A stretch of DNA of 5,269 nucleotides from Bacteroidales bacterium. Lineage in GTDB: Bacteria > Bacteroidota > Bacteroidia > Bacteroidales > P3. Below are positions 1 through 5,269 of this stretch, in pieces (positions within the stretch are counted from its first letter, which is position 1; each line of letters opens with the position of its first letter). Position numbers and translations under genes: made by a program. The stretch lies in the NCBI GenBank assembly GCA_031271725.1, contig JAISVE010000043.1, positions 1-5,269 of the forward strand, given 5' to 3'. A model generated the notes under the pieces. The model was not told the DNA's origin. It did no database searches and saw only the letters and a program-made list of their open reading frames with translations.

Positions 1-234
1 GGCAGTTCAGACAACGGTCGCGAATCACACAGCAAACGCCTCGGCGTTAAAATTTTCGGCGGACAGAAAGCGATAGCGGGCAATATAATTGTTCGTCAGC
101 GCGGCACCCAGTATCATCCTGGTCTTAATGTGGGTATCGGTAAAGATCATACGATTTTTGCACTTGTTGACGGTACTGTTGCTTTCAAACGCAAACATGA
201 CGACAGATCTTATGTTTCTGTTGTAACAGCCTAA
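1..234 (+). CDS. rpmA: 50S ribosomal protein L27, 3' part (5' end off window)
   Basis: Reading from base 1 gives 77 residues and a TAA stop, beginning [20 protein letters not shown]. This is the L27 family from about its eighth residue; the usual start (MAHKKGV-like) would lie about 7 codons off the left edge, for a total near 84 residues, normal for the family. The L27 signature G-x-I-I-V-R-Q-R-G-x5-G is visible at window residues 27-41 (bases 79-123), and the C-terminal beta-barrel part ([18 protein letters not shown]) follows. L27 is a large-subunit ribosomal protein whose N-terminal tail reaches toward the peptidyl transferase centre; that tail is not visible here. rplU (L21) would normally lie just upstream, off window. 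The stop is followed after one base by the ATG of the radical SAM gene, so the two are probably co-transcribed and may be translationally coupled (inference). Confidence 0.97.
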   Translation, partial: GSSDNGRESHSKRLGVKIFGGQKAIAGNIIVRQRGTQYHPGLNVGIGKDHTIFALVDGTVAFKRKHDDRSYVSVVTA

Positions 235-235
235 A

Positions 236-2152
236 ATGCCTGAAAAAAACTTTGATACGCCTGCTCCTGCTAACAGGGGCGGGCGTTCTTATTTGAAAGC
301 CGGCGGAAATGCAGGCATTGCTAGTGTTCGTACAGACGGCAGTGTTCGTACAAGCAAAAATACATCTGCGGACAAAAGTCTTGAGCCGGCTACAGGAAAA
401 CCATTGCGCCCAATAAGCGATTGGCTGCCGGTTTCGGCAGAGGAAGTCCGCAAGCGTGGCTGGGACGAAGTTGATATTATAATTGTTACAGGTGATGCCT
501 ATATAGACCACCCTGCTTTCGGCTCAGCTGTTATAGGGAGAGTTCTTGAAAAAGAAGGTTATCGTGTGGCAATTTTGCCGCAGCCCAATTGGCGGGACGA
601 TTTGAGGGATTTCCGCAAACTCGGCAAGCCGCGGCTGTTCTTTGGCATTACGGCGGGAGCAATGGATTCTATGGTAAATCACTATACCGCACAAAAACGC
701 TTGCGCCACGATGATGCCTATACGGCGGGCGGTGCTTACGGCTTTCGTCCCGATTATGCATCTGTGGTTTATTCACAAATACTGAAAAAAATTTACCCCG
801 ATACTGCTGTTGTACTTGGCGGCATAGAAGCTTCTTTGCGCAGAATTACGCATTATGATTATTGGTCGGACATGCTTAAACCCTCTATTCTTGTTGAAAG
901 TGGGGCGGACATGCTTGTTTATGGTATGGGTGAATATCCCATAATAGAAGTTGCTCGAAAAATTGCTAATGGAGAATTGCCGGACAATATTGCGCAGACG
1001 GCTTATCTTACGGATAAAATAAATGTTGTTAATGGCGATGTTTGGCTCCATTCCCATGATGAATGTTTGACAAGCAAAAAAATTCAGGCAAAAAACTTTG
1101 TTGTTTTTGAAACAACATCAAACCAAATACACGCACCGCGCCTGTTGCAAAAAATCGGCAGTCAAACATTGGTAATAAATCCGCCGCGAGTGGCATGTCC
1201 GGGTGATTTAGACCTTGCATTCGATCTTCCATACACAAGAGAGCCGCATCCTCGTTACAAGAAACGTGGTGAAATTCCTGCTTACAAAATGATTAAAAAT
1301 TCCGTAAACATACATCGCGGATGTTTCGGAGGCTGTTCGTTTTGTACAATATCCGCACATCAGGGCAAACAAGTACAATCAAGAAGTGAAAAGTCTATTC
1401 TCAACGAGATAGAACAAATTGCTGCGGACAGCGATTTTAAGGGTGTTTTAAGTGATTTGGGAGGACCTTCCGCGAATATGTACGGAATGGGCGGTATAGA
1501 TAAAATGCTGTGCGAAAAATGCAATAAAGCATCTTGTATTTTTCCGTCTATCTGCAGGAATTTGAATATCGATTATACGCCATTAGTGTCGCTTTATAAA
1601 AAAGTGCTTGCAATGCCGCAGGTGAGGAATTGTTTTATCGGTAGCGGCGTGCGTTATGATATGCTTGTGCCGTATTTGAAAGATGGTAGTTCACAGCATG
1701 GTAGAGCTGCGTTAGAATACGCCAAAATGTTGATAAATGAAGGCACCTCAGGTCGTCTGAAAGTTGCACCGGAACACACCGAAGACAATGTGCTGAAACT
1801 TATGCGCAAAACCTCCTTCTCACAATTCAAAGAGTTTAAAAAATTTTTCGACAAAGAAACAGGGATGTCTCTAAAAACTCAAAGGAATTTAAAGACATTC
1901 GGGCAAAAACAATTGATACCATATTTTATAGCTTCTCATCCCGGCTGCACGCTGAAAGATATGAAGTCGCTTACGAAACAAACACGTGCAATGGGCTACA
2001 AATTGGAACAGGTGCAAAACTTCACCCCAACTCCACTAACTCTGGCAACGGAAATGTACTACACGGGCTTAAATCCCTACACAATGGAAAAGGTTTATGT
2101 TGCCCGCAGCAAAGAGGAGAGAGAAAAACAAATGAACGAGCTACTATTCTAA
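236..2152 (+). CDS. ygiQ: YgiQ family radical SAM protein (UPF0313)
   Basis: 638 residues. Cys363, Cys367 and Cys370 in RGCFGGCSFC form the CX3CX2C motif that binds the radical SAM [4Fe-4S] cluster. The N-terminal block characteristic of YgiQ is clear at about residues 80-240 (VTGDAYIDHPAFG, LGKPRLFFGITAGAMDSM, LGGIEASLRRITHYDYWSD, ADMLVYGMGEYP). After the cluster motif come QSRSEKSI, SDLGGPSANMYG, SGVRYD, KVAPEHTED and LIPYFIASHPGC. A second Cys set, C426-x2-C-x4-C-x5-C440, resembles a Cys-rich segment I recall from E. coli YgiQ and may bind metal. The family is widespread and cytosolic, but its reaction is not established to my knowledge. The ATG lies one base after the rpmA stop and is the only ATG before Met143; an in-frame stop at 224-226 limits any upstream extension. 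This start gives about 55 low-complexity, basic residues before the usual family start (ISDWLP, residue 60). A TTG at 404 preceded by AGGA is an alternative start. The protein ends soon after NPYTMEKVYVA, so the usual C-terminal tail is missing. The family call is firm; the start is less sure. Confidence 0.95.
   Translation: MPEKNFDTPAPANRGGRSYLKAGGNAGIASVRTDGSVRTSKNTSADKSLEPATGKPLRPISDWLPVSAEEVRKRGWDEVDIIIVTGDAYIDHPAFGSAVIGRVLEKEGYRVAILPQPNWRDDLRDFRKLGKPRLFFGITAGAMDSMVNHYTAQKRLRHDDAYTAGGAYGFRPDYASVVYSQILKKIYPDTAVVLGGIEASLRRITHYDYWSDMLKPSILVESGADMLVYGMGEYPIIEVARKIANGELPDNIAQTAYLTDKINVVNGDVWLHSHDECLTSKKIQAKNFVVFETTSNQIHAPRLLQKIGSQTLVINPPRVACPGDLDLAFDLPYTREPHPRYKKRGEIPAYKMIKNSVNIHRGCFGGCSFCTISAHQGKQVQSRSEKSILNEIEQIAADSDFKGVLSDLGGPSANMYGMGGIDKMLCEKCNKASCIFPSICRNLNIDYTPLVSLYKKVLAMPQVRNCFIGSGVRYDMLVPYLKDGSSQHGRAALEYAKMLINEGTSGRLKVAPEHTEDNVLKLMRKTSFSQFKEFKKFFDKETGMSLKTQRNLKTFGQKQLIPYFIASHPGCTLKDMKSLTKQTRAMGYKLEQVQNFTPTPLTLATEMYYTGLNPYTMEKVYVARSKEEREKQMNELLF
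323..358 (+). repeat. Short in-frame tandem repeat, two 18-bp units, at the start of ygiQ
   Basis: The 12-mer AGTGTTCGTACA occurs at 323-334 and again at 341-352, a period of exactly 18 bases. The two units (323-340 and 341-358) encode SVRTDG and SVRTSK, residues 30-41 of the YgiQ-family protein; the last six bases of the units differ. It lies in the low-complexity N-terminal extension that the family usually lacks. With only two copies it may be a chance or recent slippage duplication. Confidence 0.6.
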
Positions 2153-2159
2153 GGGTGGA

Positions 2160-3599
2160 TTATTCTATTCCGCGTCTCAGGCGAGCCACCGGAATACCCA
2201 GCAACTCCCTGTATTTTGTTATTGTGCGGCGGGAAATTGTGTAACCGTTCTTTTTCATTTCCGCAACAAGGGTGTCGTCTGTAAAAGGCTTTTGCGGATC
2301 TTCAGTCTCAATAATTTTTTTAAGAGCATCCTTAACTTCAATAGAGGAAACATTATTGCCTTCCTCATTCTGCAATGCCTGCGAGAAAAACTCTTTAAGC
2401 AAAATTATACCGTAAGGTGTTTGTGCGTATTTGTTGGAAGTTATCCTTGAAACAGTAGAAATATCAAGATTTGTTATTTCGGCAACATCTTTCAGAATCA
2501 TTGGCTTTAATTGTGAGCGTTCGCCTGTGAGAAAATAAACTCTCTGCAAATTTACAATTGTCTGCATTACGCTTAAAAGCGTGTTCTGCCGCTCTTTTAT
2601 CAAATCTATAAATGAGCGTGCATTTTCTATTTTTTGCTTTATAAATGAAACTGTATTTTTGTTTGCGGAATTATTTTTAGATGAGTATTCACCGAGCATT
2701 TGCTGATAAGCAGGGTTTACACGTAAATCAGGCACATAGTCATTGTTTAGTGAAACAGTTATTTCGTTTTCAAAAACATTGATTGTAAAATCCGGAATAA
2801 CAATCGGGTTAAGCAACCGTGCAGTGCCTCCACCTGGCTTGGGGTTCAAATGAGTAATAATTGAAACAGCTTCCTTAAATTCATCCGGAGAAACCTTAAA
2901 ACGCTTTATCAACGCATCGTATTTACGTGAAGTAAATTCATCAAAACGCGCATCATTTGAAACAATTTTTTGTGCGAGAGCAAGAATATTATCCGAAGCA
3001 TCTTTCAAGTTATATCTTTGAAGTTGAATTTGCAGGCACTCTCTTAAAGAACGTGCCCCGATACCGCTTGGCTCAAGAGTTTGAATAATCTTCAACACAT
3101 CTTCAACCTGACTCTGCGAAACAGATATATTTTGCGAAAAGGCAAGGTCGTTTACAATAGCTTCTATCGAGCGCGACAAATAACCGTCATCGTCAAGATT
3201 ACCTATAATAACTTCACCGATAATTTGCTGTAAACTGTCTGTGTTTAGAAGTCGGAATTGTTCCAAAACCTGTTCTTGGAAACTTGCTTGCTCTACGGCA
3301 GGACGTCTGTATTTTTCTTCTTGCTGAACGCTGCGTTCCTTGTAAGAATCTACTTCATCTTCGTTAAAATAATCTTCGAGAATATCCTCTTTGCCGTCTT
3401 CGTCTGATTGATTTGTTTCGTCTGTGCTGTTGTGTTCGTCTTCTGCGGCTTCCTCCAATGCAGGGTTGTTTTCCATTTCCTCTCTTATGCTTGTTACAAG
3501 CTCTGCGGATGGCACTTGCAGCAAACGCATAAGTTGCATTTGCTTTGGCGACATTTTCAGCCCCAACCGCTGCTCAAGAGAAAGATGTTGTTTGCCCAT
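2160..3599 (-). CDS. rpoN: RNA polymerase sigma-54 factor
   Basis: A complete 479-residue sigma-54, normal length for the family. Region I (about 1-50) is the Gln- and Leu-rich activator-response segment, with SLEQRLGLKMSPKQMQLMRL and ENNPALEE. Region II (about 51-100) is a strongly acidic linker. The core-binding region follows (about 105-300, with GNLDDDGYLSR, LEPSGIGARSLRECL and LNPKPGGG). A helix-turn-helix lies near 365-395 (ILKDVAEITNLDISTVSRIT), and the RpoN box is SRRTITKYRE at 456-465 (bases 2205-2234; family form ARRTVAKYRE). Sigma-54 directs RNA polymerase to -24/-12 promoters and needs an AAA+ enhancer-binding activator to open them; no such activator is in the window. The ATG gives the expected family N-terminus and has no Shine-Dalgarno sequence, as is usual in Bacteroidota. 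It lies 27 bases after the GH3/serine hydrolase stop in the same direction, so co-transcription is likely. Its 3' end converges on ygiQ with 7 bases between stops. No key region is missing. Confidence 0.97.
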   Translation of the reverse strand: MGKQHLSLEQRLGLKMSPKQMQLMRLLQVPSAELVTSIREEMENNPALEEAAEDEHNSTDETNQSDEDGKEDILEDYFNEDEVDSYKERSVQQEEKYRRPAVEQASFQEQVLEQFRLLNTDSLQQIIGEVIIGNLDDDGYLSRSIEAIVNDLAFSQNISVSQSQVEDVLKIIQTLEPSGIGARSLRECLQIQLQRYNLKDASDNILALAQKIVSNDARFDEFTSRKYDALIKRFKVSPDEFKEAVSIITHLNPKPGGGTARLLNPIVIPDFTINVFENEITVSLNNDYVPDLRVNPAYQQMLGEYSSKNNSANKNTVSFIKQKIENARSFIDLIKERQNTLLSVMQTIVNLQRVYFLTGERSQLKPMILKDVAEITNLDISTVSRITSNKYAQTPYGIILLKEFFSQALQNEEGNNVSSIEVKDALKKIIETEDPQKPFTDDTLVAEMKKNGYTISRRTITKYRELLGIPVARLRRGIE

Positions 3600-3626
3600 A
3601 ATATGGATGTAAAGTTACGAAAATTG

Positions 3627-5269
3627 TTACTGTTCCTTAGCGTCAAACTCATACAGTAGTTCCTGAATTTTTGTGCGGATGTTCATACTTGCGAGTTTGT
3701 TGGGCGAGGCATTTGGATATATACGGTTGGATAAGAAAATATAAATAAGATCATGTTCAGGATCAACCCAAAAATAAGTTCCCGTAAAGCCGCTGTGTCC
3801 GAAACTTGAAGGTGATGCCTGCTCACAACATGGCGATGTTCCGTTAGGTTTAAGCAAAGGCTTGTCAAAGCCGCCTGCACGGCGATTCCACTCACTTGAA
3901 AAATCGGAAGAAGTAAACAAAGCGATTGTTTCAGGTTGTAGATATTGTTTATCGGCATACACTCCGCCTTGCAGCAACATGCGGCAAAGCACGGCAACAT
4001 CATAAGCATTGCCGAACAAACCCGCAGAGCCGCCAACTCCGCCCGACAAAGCAATCAGCGGATCGTGCACATATCCTTTAACAACTTGTTTTCTGAAAAG
4101 AGTATCATTTTCCGTAGGTGCAATCCGCGAAAGCGAAACCCATTGCAAAGGATGATAACCGATATTTTTCAATCCCATAGGTTTGTAAAAAGAGTCAGTT
4201 GCAAATTTGTCGATACTCTCTTTAGTAATACTTTGAAAAGCTTCATTCAAATAGTAAAATCCCAAATCACTGTACACATATTTAGGCTTCTCTGCCAAAG
4301 GACTTTCATCAATCATTTTACGAATTTGATTGCGATAATTTTTGTAGAGAAAAACACTGTCTGCAACTTGATATGGATAATCGTCTTCATCGTATTTTCG
4401 TGAAAGAATTTCGTGACGTTGATAGATGTTATCGGCGGGCAGCCATTGCAAAGTTGCCTTTAACCCGGCTTGATGTGCGAGGAGTTGGCGATAGGTGAGT
4501 TTTCCTTTTGCAGAGCGGGAAAGACGATGAATTACTTTTGATATGTGATCGTCTAAATTAAAGCAACTGTCTTCATAAATTTTCATATAAGAAAGCGTTG
4601 TGCCGAAAATTTTTGAGAGTGAAGCAAGGTCGTAAATATCGCTGTTTTCAACCTTGGGCGTAACATCTTTATCGTATGTAAAGTGTCCGAAAGATTTATT
4701 ATAAATAACAGCATTTCCTTTTGCAACCAAAATCTGACAACCTGGGTATGCCTGCGCTGCAATGCCTGATAATGCTATACTGTCAATGCTTTGCATCCAT
4801 TCGCTTTTCCATCCTGTACTTTCAGGCAATGCAGTATAAAGCTCATTTTGTATTGTCGATAATCCGGCACCTGTGCTGTAAATTTTTTGTCCGTCTTGCG
4901 TGAATACGCTTACCGGCAAGTGTCCCTTTGCGGGCTTTTCGCCAAATATAATGCTGCTTACTGCCATTTGTGCTTCATCCATGTCCTGATAAGCGACAAG
5001 TATTGCATCAAATTTATTTAATGTTGATGTGTCGAAGAATGATAGAGCGTAAGGTGAAGCGTAAATAACAAGCAGTTTGCTTGCCGGAGTGTTTGCAATT
5101 TGTTCTGCGAGTTGTGTTGTTTGCTGTGTTATTCCGTATTTTTTTGCTGCAAGAATATTTGTGTTTTTAACTCTGAAAATAATAAATGCAGATGTGTCCT
5201 GCATTGCGGCAAACTGTGTACTGTCAGCCATTATAGCGTTGGAATGTGCAGTGTCGTCATCCAACATTA
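3627..5269 (-). CDS. GH3 / class C beta-lactamase-like serine hydrolase fusion, 3' part (5' end off window)
   Basis: The frame is open through the right edge: the codon before the first visible ATG (5265-5267) reads NTA, which cannot be a stop, so that Met is probably internal. Numbered from it, 546 residues are visible. Residues 1 to about 122 look like the end of a family 3 glycoside hydrolase C-terminal domain (KLLVIYASPYALSFFD, FDAILVAYQDMDEAQ, IIFGEKPAKGHLPVSVF). From about 155 on is a class C beta-lactamase/esterase-type (S12) domain with the nucleophile motif SLSK (Ser216, Lys219; bases 4611-4622), YSD at 332-334 (the YxN-like motif, bases 4266-4274), GGVGGSAGLFG, and FGHSGFTGTYFWVDP with HSG at 491-493 in the KTG position (bases 3789-3797). 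All three S12 motif positions are filled, so activity is plausible. The catalytic GH3 N-terminal (NagZ-like) domain and any signal peptide would be off window; Bacteroidota relatives are about 950-1000 residues. The likely role is cell-wall muropeptide hydrolysis or recycling (inference); the S12 part could instead be an esterase or D-amino-acid peptidase. rpoN follows 27 bases downstream. Confidence 0.92.
   Translation of the reverse strand, partial: MLDDDTAHSNAIMADSTQFAAMQDTSAFIIFRVKNTNILAAKKYGITQQTTQLAEQIANTPASKLLVIYASPYALSFFDTSTLNKFDAILVAYQDMDEAQMAVSSIIFGEKPAKGHLPVSVFTQDGQKIYSTGAGLSTIQNELYTALPESTGWKSEWMQSIDSIALSGIAAQAYPGCQILVAKGNAVIYNKSFGHFTYDKDVTPKVENSDIYDLASLSKIFGTTLSYMKIYEDSCFNLDDHISKVIHRLSRSAKGKLTYRQLLAHQAGLKATLQWLPADNIYQRHEILSRKYDEDDYPYQVADSVFLYKNYRNQIRKMIDESPLAEKPKYVYSDLGFYYLNEAFQSITKESIDKFATDSFYKPMGLKNIGYHPLQWVSLSRIAPTENDTLFRKQVVKGYVHDPLIALSGGVGGSAGLFGNAYDVAVLCRMLLQGGVYADKQYLQPETIALFTSSDFSSEWNRRAGGFDKPLLKPNGTSPCCEQASPSSFGHSGFTGTYFWVDPEHDLIYIFLSNRIYPNASPNKLASMNIRTKIQELLYEFDAKEQ

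Noticed and set aside
185..511. Open frame of 108 codons on the - strand across the rpmA-ygiQ junction.
   Set aside because: Its product is Cys/Arg-rich with no recognisable domain and lies opposite two real genes; the antisense frame is open by chance.
2168..2194. Inverted repeat TTCCG...CGGAA near the 3' end of rpoN, considered as a terminator.
   Set aside because: The stem is only 5 bp with a 17-base loop, has no T-run on either side, and lies within conserved rpoN coding sequence.
3500..3530. A TGGCACTTGC string resembling a sigma-54 -24/-12 promoter inside rpoN, + strand.
   Set aside because: The GG and GC elements are too close together for a -24/-12 promoter, and it lies inside the coding region on the opposite strand with no gene downstream to serve.
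3600..3650. Possible Bacteroidota-type promoter for rpoN on the - strand: TAACTTTA (complement of 3610-3617) as -7 element and TTTG (complement of 3644-3647) as -33 element.
   Set aside because: The -7 candidate has one mismatch to TAnnTTTG, and the gap to the TTTG is 26 bases, longer than the usual 19-21. In AT-rich DNA such matches occur by chance.
3945..4403. Open frame of 152 codons on the + strand, antisense to the serine hydrolase domain.
   Set aside because: It lies wholly opposite a well-conserved domain, has no recognisable protein features and no upstream signals; it is a shadow of the real gene.

Overview
The window looks like chromosome from a member of the Bacteroidota, most likely Bacteroidales. 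The reasons are the lowish GC content (around 40% by eye), starts without Shine-Dalgarno sequences, a YgiQ and a sigma-54 that read like Bacteroidota members of their families, and a gene fusing a family 3 glycoside hydrolase to a class C beta-lactamase-like serine hydrolase, an architecture common in that phylum. The assignment rests on recognising the proteins, not on a search.

Four protein-coding genes fill almost every base. On the + strand, the 3' end of rpmA (ribosomal protein L27) enters from the left edge. One base after its stop begins a full-length YgiQ-family radical SAM gene, 638 codons long. Two genes on the - strand converge on it. rpoN (sigma-54, complete, 479 codons) ends 7 bases from the ygiQ stop. 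Upstream of rpoN, 27 bases away and in the same direction, is the 3' part of the GH3/serine-hydrolase fusion gene, whose 5' end runs off the right edge.

There are no gene-free stretches over 300 bases. The three gaps are 1, 7 and 27 bases. I found no RNA genes, mobile elements, CRISPR array, prophage or convincing terminator.

Functionally there are two likely transcription units: rpmA-ygiQ (translation plus a radical SAM enzyme of unknown reaction) and fusion gene-rpoN (cell-wall glycan and peptide hydrolysis, then an alternative sigma factor). The points most worth a second look are the fusion enzyme, which could combine two successive muropeptide-recycling steps in one chain, and the unusual ends of the YgiQ protein: a low-complexity N-terminal extension with a short repeat, and a shortened C-terminus. 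Nothing here looks like a wholly new multi-gene system; it is mostly ordinary core genome.
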